This document shows, one piece after another, positions 16,784 to 25,051 of a DNA stretch of 64,000 nucleotides; within the stretch, counting starts at the first letter, position 1; each line of letters starts with the position of its first letter. The notes beneath the pieces are model-generated. The model was given only the letters and a program-made list of their open reading frames with translations, was not told the origin of the DNA and did not search any database. Position numbers and translations under genes: made by a program. The DNA is from Nocardioides kongjuensis (GTDB lineage: Bacteria > Actinomycetota > Actinomycetes > Propionibacteriales > Nocardioidaceae), in assembly GCF_013409625.1 (NCBI RefSeq), contig NZ_JACCBF010000001.1, positions 434,001-498,000 of the forward strand, in the 5' to 3' direction.

Positions 16784-17809
16784 TCAGCGGAACAGGTCGA
16801 CGCCGGAGCGAGTCTCGGCGTCGACCTCGCCCCGCTCCGCGAGCAGGTCCAGGTGCGCGATCGTCTCGCAGATCGCCACCATCTGGTTGAACTGGTCGAG
16901 GTGGGCGAGGGGCACCGCGCGACGGGTCCACGACAGCCGGGCCGCGACGGCCGCGGCGCTCTGCCGGGGTGCGGCGGCGACGGCTGCCCGGGTCTGCGCG
17001 AGCCGGTCGTCGTGGTGGTCCAGCAGGACGCGGACCCGCTGGTGGACGCTGCCGCCGGGCAGCCCGTGCGCAGGTAGCAGGATCGCGTCCGGCCGGGCCA
17101 GGAGCGACTCGAGGGAGCGCAGGTAGTGCCCGAGCGGCAGGTCCCAGTCGCCGAGCTCGAAGCCGATCGACGGGGTGATGGTCGGCAGCACGTGGTCGCC
17201 CGAGAACAGCAGCCGCTGCTCGGCGTCGTGGAAGACCAGGTGGCCCTTCGTGTGGCCCGGGGTCGCGACGGCCTCGAGGGTGCGGTGGCCGACCTCGATC
17301 GGGCCGGGATCGAGCCAGTGGTCGGGGTCGGCCCAGTCGGCGGCGTCGAACGGCTCGCGGATCGTCGCCGCCAGGACGTCGTCCGCCAGGCGCGCGGCTC
17401 CGGACCGGCGCAGCTGGTGGAGCGAGGTGGTCGGCACGTTGCTGCCGAGCCGCTGGACTCCGTGCAGACCGGGTTGCTCCGGGCGGCCGAGGTGCACGCG
17501 CGTGCCGTGGCGCTCGCGGAGGCGCACGGCGAAGGTGTAGTGGTCGCGGTGGATGTGGGTCACGTAGACGTCGCGGACGTCGGCGGGCGCGCGGCCGATC
17601 GTGGCCAGGCCGGCGGTCAGCTCGGCGAAGGCCGAGGGGACCGCCCAGCCCCCGTCGACGAGGGCGAGGTCGCGTCCCGCGCCCAGCTCGACCGCGTAGA
17701 CGTTGACCGCGCGGAGCCCGTCGTTCGGCATGCTCAGCACGATCCGGTGCACGCCGTCGGCGACCTCGTGGCAGGCCGGGGCCTGCCACCAGGGCGGCGG
17801 CGTGCTCAC
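16784..17809 (-). CDS. MBL-fold metallo-hydrolase
   Basis: A 341-residue metallo-beta-lactamase-fold protein starting at GTG 17809. The metal motif THIHRDH holds His85, His87, Asp89 and His90; further ligands appear in TPGHTKGH and FSGDH. A C-terminal helical region of about 90 residues follows, as in hydrolases related to RNase/LACTB2-type thioesterases. It is the last gene of the importer operon and overlaps the fused ABC gene by 4 bases (GTGA). Hydrolysis of a CoA thioester or lactone from the pathway is plausible, but the substrate is unproven. Confidence 0.85.
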   Translation of the reverse strand: MSTPPPWWQAPACHEVADGVHRIVLSMPNDGLRAVNVYAVELGAGRDLALVDGGWAVPSAFAELTAGLATIGRAPADVRDVYVTHIHRDHYTFAVRLRERHGTRVHLGRPEQPGLHGVQRLGSNVPTTSLHQLRRSGAARLADDVLAATIREPFDAADWADPDHWLDPGPIEVGHRTLEAVATPGHTKGHLVFHDAEQRLLFSGDHVLPTITPSIGFELGDWDLPLGHYLRSLESLLARPDAILLPAHGLPGGSVHQRVRVLLDHHDDRLAQTRAAVAAAPRQSAAAVAARLSWTRRAVPLAHLDQFNQMVAICETIAHLDLLAERGEVDAETRSGVDLFR

Positions 17810-20412
17810 GCGGGACCGGACGAGCCGACCTCGCCGAAGTAGGCCTCCTCGGCCCGCGCCGCGAAGCCCTCGTCCTCGGCGCTCCCGGTCGCCACCACCT
17901 CGCCCTGGCGCAGGACCACCACGGTGGAGCACGTCTGCAGGGCGCGGGGCAGCGACTGGTCGAGCAGCACCGTGGTGATGCCCTGCTCGGCCAGGGCGGT
18001 GATCTGGCGGTACACCTCCTGCACCATGGCCGGCGACAGGCCCAGGGCGGGCTCGTCGAGGATCAGCACCTGGGGATCGGCCATCAGCGCACGCGTGATC
18101 GCCACGAGCTGCTGCTCGCCGCCCGACAGGGCACCGGCCGATATGTGCATGCGGGTGCGCACCCGCTCCGGCAGCCGTTGGGCCATCTCGTCCAGCGTGC
18201 TCGCCAGCCGACGACCGCCCAGGCCCATGGCATAGGCCGACACCTCGAGGTTCTCGCGCACCGAGAGGGTCTTGAACAGTGCCCGGCCCTCCGGGACGAG
18301 GCTGATCCGCAGGTCCTCGCCGTCGGCGGCGCGGATCGTCCGCTCGCCCGAGGACGGGGTGAGCGAGCCGTGCAGGAGACGGCCGAGGGTGCTCTTGCCC
18401 GCGCCGTTCGCGCCGACGATGCCGACGATGCCGCCCCGTGGGATGGACAGGTCGATGCCCCGCAGCGCCTGCACGCCGCCGTAGTGGTGGCCGACGTCGC
18501 TGAGGGTGAGGACCGGCTCGCCGCCGAGGGGGAGGGGCGCGGCGGCAGCGCTCTCCTCGTCGATCACGCCGAGGTACGAGCGGCGCACCTCGGGGTCCTG
18601 CAGCACGGTGTCGGGCGTGCCGGTCGTGATCGTGTGGCCGAAGTCGACCGCGACGACCCGGTCGGCGACCGAGAACAGGTCCTCCAGGACGTGGTCGATG
18701 ATCAGCACCGAGGTGCCCTCGTCGCGGACCCGGCGGATGTGCCCGGCGAGGATCTCGCGCTCGTCGGCGTCGAGGCCGCCGAACGGCTCGTCGAGGATGA
18801 GCAGGGCCGGCGACTCCGCGATCGCGCGGGCGAGGTCGGCCCGCTTCTGCAGGCCGAAGGGCAGCTCGGCGGGGCGACGGTGGGCCACCTCGCCGAGCCC
18901 GACCGCCTCCAGGAGCGCGAATGCGCGGACCCGGTCGGCCGGGCTGATCCGGCGGCGCACCGCCAGCACGTTCTCGATGACGGTGAGCTCGCCGAAGAGC
19001 TCGGCGTGCTGGAAGGTGCGCCCGATCCCGGCGCGACGGCGCCGGGTGGTGCGGACCCGGCGCAGGTCCTGGCCGTCGAGGGTGATCCGGCCCTCGACCT
19101 TGCCGTCGCCGGTCAGACCGCTCAGCGCGTTGACGAAGGTGGTCTTGCCGGCGCCGTTGGGGCCGATCATCGCCAGCACCTCCGCGCGAGCCAGCGTCAG
19201 CGAGGCGTTGTCGACGGCCTGCAGGCCGCCGTACCGCACGCCGAGCCCGTCGACCGCGAGCAGGTCGTGCCCCGGTCCGCCGGTGCCGTGGCCGGCCGGG
19301 AGGGCGACGCCCTCGGCCGCCTCGGTGCTGCCCGCCACCGCGGCGCTGCGCAGCCGCTCGGACCAGTGGGTGAACCGGTCGAGCACGCGGCCCGCCGTGG
19401 GAACCACACCGTCGGGCAGGAAGATCAGGGCGAGGATCAGCAGCCCGCCGACGAGGTAGGGCTGGTCGATGCTGAGGTCGGAGGCGATGCTCGGGGCCCA
19501 GGCGAGGAAGGCGCCGCCCGCGACGGCACCGACCAGGCTGCCGGTGCCGCCGAGGACGGTCGCGGCGATCAGGTTGATCGCCAGCACCAGCGAGAACGAC
19601 TCGGGGCTCACGAAGCCCGAGACCAGGCCGAGCATCACGCCGGCGAGGCCCGCGACGGCGCCGCTGAGGGCGAACCCGATGGAGGACTGGGCTTCGGGCG
19701 AGATGCCGACGGTGCGCGCCACGATCGGGTGGGTCTTGGCGGCGACCAGCCGCATCCGCACGGGCGTGCGACGGACCAGCTCGGCGAGCGCGATGCAGAC
19801 GCCGAGCGTGGCGACCACGATCGCGAGCGCGGTGTCGTCGGAGGCGTAGAAGTCCCCGAACAGCCAGCTGAAGCCCATCACCGAGACGCCCTCGTCGCCG
19901 TTGGTCACGTCCTTCCAGACCAGGACCACCTCGGTCACGACGAGGGTGAAGGCCAAGGTGAGCAGGGCGACGTAGAGGACGGAGAAGCGGGAGCCGGCGA
20001 AGCCGAGGAAGGCGCCGAGCACGCCGCAGGTGGCCATGGCGAGCGCGACCGTCACCTCGAGCCGCCACTCGTGGGAGCTGCCCCACGCGGCGGTGTAGGC
20101 GCCGATCGCCAGCAGTGCCGGGTGGCCGATGGACCAGATCCCGCTCCAGTGCGCGAGCAGGCTGATCGAGAGGATCGTGATGGCGTAGACCGCGGCGAGC
20201 GCGACCGTGAAGGCGGTGTAGGTCGGGATGCTGCCCGAGGTGATCATCACGACGACGACCACGGCGCCCACCGGTCCACCGAGCAGCCGGGCGAGCAGCC
20301 AGGCCTTCACCCAGATCGGTGACATCGTGCGCGCGGGTGCGCTGTTGCTGGCCATCGTCGTCGCCTTCGTCCGGATGTCGTCGTGGTCGGGGGAGGTCAG
20401 GGAGGTGCTCAC
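17806..20412 (-). CDS. Fused LivM-LivG-LivF branched-chain-type ABC transporter protein
   Basis: An 868-residue single chain with three parts. Residues about 30-335 are a LivM-type permease with about ten membrane segments. Residues about 385-620 are a LivG-type ATPase (Walker A GPNGAGKT, signature LPFGLQKR, Walker B LLILDEP). Residues about 640-860 are a LivF-type ATPase (GANGAGKS, LSGGEQQ, VLILDEP). The usual system has these as three separate genes. No stop or frameshift interrupts the joins. It begins at GTG 20412, 4 bases after the LivH stop; a later ATG near 20355 is an alternative start. With LivH and the binding protein at 14732 it forms a complete importer. Confidence 0.9.
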   Translation of the reverse strand: MSTSLTSPDHDDIRTKATTMASNSAPARTMSPIWVKAWLLARLLGGPVGAVVVVVMITSGSIPTYTAFTVALAAVYAITILSISLLAHWSGIWSIGHPALLAIGAYTAAWGSSHEWRLEVTVALAMATCGVLGAFLGFAGSRFSVLYVALLTLAFTLVVTEVVLVWKDVTNGDEGVSVMGFSWLFGDFYASDDTALAIVVATLGVCIALAELVRRTPVRMRLVAAKTHPIVARTVGISPEAQSSIGFALSGAVAGLAGVMLGLVSGFVSPESFSLVLAINLIAATVLGGTGSLVGAVAGGAFLAWAPSIASDLSIDQPYLVGGLLILALIFLPDGVVPTAGRVLDRFTHWSERLRSAAVAGSTEAAEGVALPAGHGTGGPGHDLLAVDGLGVRYGGLQAVDNASLTLARAEVLAMIGPNGAGKTTFVNALSGLTGDGKVEGRITLDGQDLRRVRTTRRRRAGIGRTFQHAELFGELTVIENVLAVRRRISPADRVRAFALLEAVGLGEVAHRRPAELPFGLQKRADLARAIAESPALLILDEPFGGLDADEREILAGHIRRVRDEGTSVLIIDHVLEDLFSVADRVVAVDFGHTITTGTPDTVLQDPEVRRSYLGVIDEESAAAAPLPLGGEPVLTLSDVGHHYGGVQALRGIDLSIPRGGIVGIVGANGAGKSTLGRLLHGSLTPSSGERTIRAADGEDLRISLVPEGRALFKTLSVRENLEVSAYAMGLGGRRLASTLDEMAQRLPERVRTRMHISAGALSGGEQQLVAITRALMADPQVLILDEPALGLSPAMVQEVYRQITALAEQGITTVLLDQSLPRALQTCSTVVVLRQGEVVATGSAEDEGFAARAEEAYFGEVGSSGPA

Positions 20413-20416
20413 GCCG

Positions 20417-21286
20417 TCACACCCGCTCGAAGACCGGGCGGCCGAAGATGCCCTGCGGCCGGACGAGGAGGACCAGGATGGCGACGCTGAACACGAAGGT
20501 GTCGCGGAAGCTCGCCGAGACGTACGCCGCCGCGAGGTTGTCGAGCACGCCGATGATCAGGCCGCCCACGACGGCGCCGACCATGCTGTTGAGCCCGCCG
20601 AGGAAGATGCCGGCGAAGGCGCGGAACATGACCGGTGCCATGACGACCGGGGTCAGGCCGGTCTTGGGGGCGTAGAGGAGCACGCCCAGCGTGGCGAGGG
20701 CCAGTCCGAGGACCCACGCGATGCGGGCGACCCGGTGCGCGTCCACGCCCATGATCGCGGCGGTCTCCGAGGACTCGGCCACCGCGCGCATCGCGGAGCC
20801 GAGCGGCGTGCGGGTGAACAGGTAGCCGACCAGGCCCATCGCGACGGCAGCCAGCGCCAGCGCCAGCAGGTCCTGCACGGTCACCCGGGAGCTGCCGATC
20901 GTCACCGTTCCGTCGACCAGGCGCGGGAACGCCTTCGGCTGCTCGCCCCAGTGCTGGCCGATGTAGTGCTCGACGATCAGGGAGAGTCCCATCGTCACGA
21001 CCAGGGCCGCGAAGAGCCGCCCCTGGCCGAGCGGGCGGATCAGCACCTCGCGGACGACCAGGCCGCTCACCGACCCGAAGACGATCGCGGCGACGGCGGC
21101 CAGCACCAGGGCGAGACCGCTGTCGTGGAGGCTCAGGGCGACGTACGTCGCCATGGTCGCCATGGTCGCGAGCGCGAAGTTCATCACGTCCGTCGATCGG
21201 AAGACGATCACGAGGCCCAGCCCGATCAGCCCGTACACGGCGCCGTTGGCGAGTCCTCCGATCAGCGTGATCAGGAGTTGGTCCAC
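20417..21286 (-). CDS. livH: Branched-chain-type ABC transporter permease LivH
   Basis: A 289-residue permease with about eight membrane segments and LivH motifs (GLANGAVYGLIGLGLVIVFRSTDVMNFALA at the N-terminus, GIFLGGLNSMVGAVVGG near the C-terminus). The start is set at GTG 21286 because GGAGGTG lies 7 bases before it and the protein begins at the normal LivH N-terminus; an open frame extends further upstream but would run through operator site G. It is the first gene of the importer operon livH, livMGF fusion, hydrolase. Confidence 0.88.
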   Translation of the reverse strand: MDQLLITLIGGLANGAVYGLIGLGLVIVFRSTDVMNFALATMATMATYVALSLHDSGLALVLAAVAAIVFGSVSGLVVREVLIRPLGQGRLFAALVVTMGLSLIVEHYIGQHWGEQPKAFPRLVDGTVTIGSSRVTVQDLLALALAAVAMGLVGYLFTRTPLGSAMRAVAESSETAAIMGVDAHRVARIAWVLGLALATLGVLLYAPKTGLTPVVMAPVMFRAFAGIFLGGLNSMVGAVVGGLIIGVLDNLAAAYVSASFRDTFVFSVAILVLLVRPQGIFGRPVFERV

Positions 21287-21337
21287 GTTGCTGCACCTCC
21301 GGCGCGTCGTCAGGCAGGTGTTCCCCTGCCAGGCAAA

Positions 21338-21352
21338 CTGAGATGAGTTCAG
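21338..21352. promoter_or_regulatory. Operator site G before the importer operon
   Basis: CTGAGATGAGTTCAG lies 52 bases before the livH start and directly after the MaoC gene stop. The outer bases extend it to AAACTGA...TCAGTTT, making it one of the most symmetric sites. Confidence 0.65.
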
Positions 21353-21353
21353 T

Positions 21354-21863
21354 TTAGGTGGTCGAGGGTGTGACCGCAACCACGTCCTCGCGTCGGTCGG
21401 CACCGCTCTCGCCGACGACGAGCATCAGCGCCTCCGCGACGCAGGCCGGTCGAGTGCTCGTGTCCAGCTCGAGCGTGTAACGGACCCGCCCCAGTGCGCC
21501 CGAGGGGTGGTCGGTGACCTCGACCAGCTCGGCCCGTGCCCGGAGGCGGTCGCCGGGGCGCACGCTCGCGGGGAACCGGACCCGCTCCAGGCCGTAGTTG
21601 ACAGCGCGATCGATGTCGGCGAACTCGAAGACCTCGGCGCTGAGGCGGGGGATCAGGGAGAGCACCAGGTAGCCGTGGGCGATCGTCGCGCCGAGGTCGC
21701 TCGCGGCAGCGCGAGCCGGGTCGACGTGGATCCACTGCCAGTCCTCGGTGACGTCCGCGAAGCCGTCGATCCGCGGCTGCTCCATGGTCAGCCAGCCGCT
21801 CACTCCGAGCTCGGCTCCCGCTGCGTCGCGGAACGCGTCGACGCCGCGGAACACCCGGGTCAT
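21354..21863 (-). CDS. MaoC-type (R)-specific enoyl-CoA hydratase
   Basis: A 169-residue hot-dog fold protein. The hydratase 2 motif is complete: DVTEDWQWIHVDPARA followed by GATIAHGYLVLSLIP, with the catalytic Asp and His. It would hydrate or dehydrate a CoA thioester with R stereochemistry and could serve where the crotonase at 3554 cannot. It is divergent from the NADP oxidoreductase with operator site H between them, and its stop lies only a base or two from operator site G of the importer operon. Confidence 0.87.
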   Translation of the reverse strand: MTRVFRGVDAFRDAAGAELGVSGWLTMEQPRIDGFADVTEDWQWIHVDPARAAASDLGATIAHGYLVLSLIPRLSAEVFEFADIDRAVNYGLERVRFPASVRPGDRLRARAELVEVTDHPSGALGRVRYTLELDTSTRPACVAEALMLVVGESGADRREDVVAVTPSTT

Positions 21864-21940
21864 GCCGCTGCTCCCGTGTCGGCGAGGTGGGTGGCCGGAG
21901 GACGGTGCCGGTGGGTCGCCATGGTGTCAGTGTTCATGAA

Positions 21941-21955
21941 CTGAAGTTAGTTCAG
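21941..21955. promoter_or_regulatory. Operator site H, best match of the family
   Basis: CTGAAGTTAGTTCAG is a perfect 5-5-5 inverted repeat between the divergent MaoC gene (start 21863) and oxidoreductase gene (start 21991). It is also inside a longer repeat TGAACT-N6-AGTTCA. Confidence 0.7.
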
Positions 21956-21990
21956 GTACGCTGCGGGTGTCCAACCCGAGGAGGGACGCC

Positions 21991-23019
21991 ATGAGGAGTG
22001 CGCAGCTGCACGTCGTCACGTACCCGACGGGCCGGATCGGCCCCGAGCAGTTCGCCGTGGTCGAGGTCGACCTGCCCGGTCCCGACGAGCTCGCGGACGG
22101 CGAGGTGCTCGTCCGCAACACCTGGACGTCGGTCGACCCGGGCCTGCGGCTGCGGCTGCGGGCCGCGGCTCCCGACGGCTACTTCGCTGCGTTCCCGCTG
22201 CGCCGGGCCATGGACGGGATCCTCACCGTGGGCGAGGTCCTCGCCTCCCGGGCCGCCGGCTTCGCGCCCGGCGACACCGTCAGCCACTCGCTGGGCTGGC
22301 GCGAGCACGCCGTCGTCCGGGCCGACGAGGCGGCGATGAACGGGATCGGGACGCTGCGGCGCCTCGACCTGTCGGCCGCCGAGGCGCAGTGGTACCTCGG
22401 CCCGCTCGGGCCGATGGGCCTGACGGCGTACAGCGGGCTGGCCGTCGTCGACGCGCTCGACGGCGGCGGCGTGCTGTGGGTGTCGGCGGGCGCCGGAGCG
22501 GTGGGTTCCCTGGTCGCGCAGATCGCGCGCGAGCTCGGACACCGCGTGATCGCGACCGCGGGCTCGACGCAGAAGGTCGCCTGGCTGCGCGACGAGCTCG
22601 GGGTGGAGGCGTTCTGCTACCGCGACGAGTCCCTGCGCGAGGGACTCGCCCGGCTCGCACCCGACGGCATCGACATCTACTTCGACAACGTGGGTGGGGA
22701 CCACCTCGAGGCCGCGCTCGACGCGTTGCGCCTGCACGGCCGGATCGCGCTGTGCGGCACGGTGTCCGACTACGAGGCGCAGCCGCGCGGGCCGCGCAAC
22801 ATCTTCCTCGCCACGGCCAAGCACCTGACCCTCGCGGGCTTCCGCGGCAGCCTCCACCTGGACCTGCAGCCGGAGATGGAGCAGCGGGTCGGGACGTGGC
22901 TGCGCGACGGGAGGGTGGTGCACCGCGAGTCCGTCTACGACGGGCTGGCGAGCGCTCCCGCGGCGATGGCCGACATGCTCGCCGGCCGCACGGTCGGCAA
23001 GACGCTCGTGCGGCTCTGA
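21991..23019 (+). CDS. NADP-dependent zinc-free medium-chain oxidoreductase (quinone/enoyl reductase type)
   Basis: A 342-residue MDR protein without zinc ligands. It has a GLTAYSGL catalytic-domain motif, a cofactor loop SAGAGAVGSLVAQIARELG and FDNVGGDHLEAAL, which match the prostaglandin reductase / leukotriene B4 dehydrogenase group. Such enzymes reduce an alpha,beta-unsaturated carbonyl. The ATG at 21991 follows GAGGAGGGA; a longer frame from 21967 has no ribosome site. It heads an operon-like run of genes to 27241. Confidence 0.87.
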   Translation: MRSAQLHVVTYPTGRIGPEQFAVVEVDLPGPDELADGEVLVRNTWTSVDPGLRLRLRAAAPDGYFAAFPLRRAMDGILTVGEVLASRAAGFAPGDTVSHSLGWREHAVVRADEAAMNGIGTLRRLDLSAAEAQWYLGPLGPMGLTAYSGLAVVDALDGGGVLWVSAGAGAVGSLVAQIARELGHRVIATAGSTQKVAWLRDELGVEAFCYRDESLREGLARLAPDGIDIYFDNVGGDHLEAALDALRLHGRIALCGTVSDYEAQPRGPRNIFLATAKHLTLAGFRGSLHLDLQPEMEQRVGTWLRDGRVVHRESVYDGLASAPAAMADMLAGRTVGKTLVRL

Positions 23020-23064
23020 GCCGGACGAGCCTCGGGACGGATCAGACGAACGAAGGTGGAGCAG

Positions 23065-24243
23065 ATGGTGGACGAGACGATCGTGCTGGTCGACGGGGCG
23101 CGCACCCCGGTGGGCAGCTTCGGTGGGGTGTTCAAGGAGGTCCCCGGCTTCGAGCTCGGGGCCGTCGCCGCTCGGGGCGCGCTGTCGCGCGCCGGGGTCG
23201 AGGCGGCGGACGTCGACGAGGTCGTCATGGGCTGCATCGGTCAGGTCGGCCCGGACGCCTACAACGCGCGCAGGGTCGCGCTCGCGGCGGGGCTGCCGAC
23301 CGGCGTACCGGCGTACACGGTGAACCGGCTGTGCGGCTCGGGCCTGCAGGCGATCTGGTCGGCGGCGATGGAGATGCGGTGGAACGGCCTCGACATCACG
23401 CTCGCGGGCGGGGACGAGTCGATGACCCGGATGCCGTTCTACGACTTCGGCGCCCGCGACGGCTACCGGCTCGGCGACCGGTCGCTGGCCGACGGGACGG
23501 TGATGATGCTGACCGACCCGTTCCACGGCTTCCACATGGGCGTGACGGCGGAGCGGGTCGCCGAGAGGTACGGCGTGTCGCGGCTCGAGCAGGACGAGTT
23601 CGCCGCGGAGTCGCAGCGCCGGGCCGCGACCGCGCAGGCCAGGGCGGTGTTCGGCGAGGAGATCGTCCCCGTCGAGGTCGGTGGTCGCAGGCCGGTCACC
23701 GTCACCGAGGACGAGCACCCCAAGCCCGGCACGACGGTGGAGGCGTTGGCCGGTCTGCGGCCGGCCTTCCAGCGCGACGGCACGGTCACGGCCGGGAACG
23801 CGTCTGGCGTCAACGACGGTGCGGCCGCCGTGGTCCTGGCCCGTGAGTCGGCCGCCGCCGATCGTGGCCTGCGACCGCTGGTGGCGCTGGAGGCGGTGGC
23901 GACGGCGGCGATGGAGCCGGAGCTGATGGGATACGCCCCGGTGCTGGCCCTGCGCTCCCTGTTCGAGAGGACCGGCACCACACCCTCCGACATCGGCACG
24001 ATCGAGCTCAACGAGGCCTTCGCCTCCCAGGCGGTCGCGTGCATCCGGGACGCCGGCCTCGACCCGGAGCGGGTGAACCCCTACGGCGGCGCGATCGCGC
24101 TCGGTCATCCGGTCGGCGCGACGGGGGCGATCTTGTCCCTGCGGGTCGCGCGCGACCTCGTGCGGCGCGACCTGGAGCTGGGCGTCGTCACCATGTGCAT
24201 CGGCGGCGGCCAGGCCCTGGCCGCCCTCTTCCGCCGGGTCTGA
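23065..24243 (+). CDS. Thiolase (acetyl-CoA acyltransferase)
   Basis: A 392-residue thiolase with all catalytic motifs: the nucleophile in NRLCGSGLQA, NEAFASQA, GHPVGATGA and a final CIGGGQ. Unlike the thiolase-like protein at 4788 it keeps the His of GHP, so it can do true thiolysis of 3-ketoacyl-CoA. ATG 23065 has GAAGG nine bases upstream; a GTG at 23056 in the same frame is the alternative. It follows the oxidoreductase by 45 bases and precedes a FabG-like gene. Confidence 0.9.
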   Translation: MVDETIVLVDGARTPVGSFGGVFKEVPGFELGAVAARGALSRAGVEAADVDEVVMGCIGQVGPDAYNARRVALAAGLPTGVPAYTVNRLCGSGLQAIWSAAMEMRWNGLDITLAGGDESMTRMPFYDFGARDGYRLGDRSLADGTVMMLTDPFHGFHMGVTAERVAERYGVSRLEQDEFAAESQRRAATAQARAVFGEEIVPVEVGGRRPVTVTEDEHPKPGTTVEALAGLRPAFQRDGTVTAGNASGVNDGAAAVVLARESAAADRGLRPLVALEAVATAAMEPELMGYAPVLALRSLFERTGTTPSDIGTIELNEAFASQAVACIRDAGLDPERVNPYGGAIALGHPVGATGAILSLRVARDLVRRDLELGVVTMCIGGGQALAALFRRV

Positions 24244-24283
24244 GCGCCCGAACAACGAGAACAACGAGAGATCGAGGAGAGTC

Positions 24284-25051
24284 ATGGGTCGTTTCGACGG
24301 GCGAGTGGCCGTCATCACCGGAGCCGCACGAGGGATCGGGTTCGGCACCGCCGGCCGCTATGCCGAGGAGGGCGCATCGGTCGCGATCGTCGACCTCGAC
24401 GAGGCCGCTGCCGCCGAGGCCGCGGCCAAGCTGCCCCTGGCCGAGGGCGCCACGGCGATCGGCGTGGGCGCGAACGTCTCCGACGCCGCGTCGGTCGACG
24501 CCGCGATCGAGCGGGTCGTCGCCGAGCTCGGCGGGATCCACATCCTGGTCAACAACGCGGGCATCACCCGCGACAACCTGCTGTTCAAGATGACCGAGGA
24601 CGACTGGGACCTGGTCATGGGCGTGCACCTCAAGGGTGCGTTCTTGATGACCAAGGCCGCGCAGAAGCACTTCGTGGAGCAGAAGTACGGCAAGGTCGTG
24701 AACATCTCCTCGATCTCCGCGCTGGGCAACCGGGGCCAGGCCAACTACTCGGCGGCCAAGATGGGCATCCAGGGCTTCACCCGGACCCTGGGCATCGAGC
24801 TGGGCCCGTTCGGGATCAACGTCAACGCGGTGGCGCCCGGGTTCATCGCGACCGAGATGACCGACGCCACCGCGGCCCGGCTCAAGCTCGACGTCGACGA
24901 GTTCCGCCGCCTCAACGCCGAGGCGGTGCCGGTGAGGCGGGTCGGCCAGCCGGCCGACATCGCGGCGGCGGTGACCTTCCTGTCCAGCGACGAGGCGTCC
25001 TACATCACCGGCCAGACGCTCTACGTGGACGGTGGCGCAAGTGTCGGCTGA
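24284..25051 (+). CDS. FabG-like 3-oxoacyl reductase / 3-hydroxyacyl dehydrogenase (SDR)
   Basis: A 255-residue SDR with TGAARGIG, VDLDE (NAD-leaning Asp), LVNNAGITRDNLLFKM, NISSISALGNRGQANYSAAK and the full Ser-Tyr-Lys set. The ITRDNLLFKM stretch is typical of FabG relatives. Between a thiolase and an ACAD it is likely the 3-hydroxyacyl-CoA dehydrogenase of a beta-oxidation round. An AGGAGAG ribosome site precedes the ATG, and its end overlaps the start of the ACAD gene. Confidence 0.88.
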   Translation: MGRFDGRVAVITGAARGIGFGTAGRYAEEGASVAIVDLDEAAAAEAAAKLPLAEGATAIGVGANVSDAASVDAAIERVVAELGGIHILVNNAGITRDNLLFKMTEDDWDLVMGVHLKGAFLMTKAAQKHFVEQKYGKVVNISSISALGNRGQANYSAAKMGIQGFTRTLGIELGPFGINVNAVAPGFIATEMTDATAARLKLDVDEFRRLNAEAVPVRRVGQPADIAAAVTFLSSDEASYITGQTLYVDGGASVG

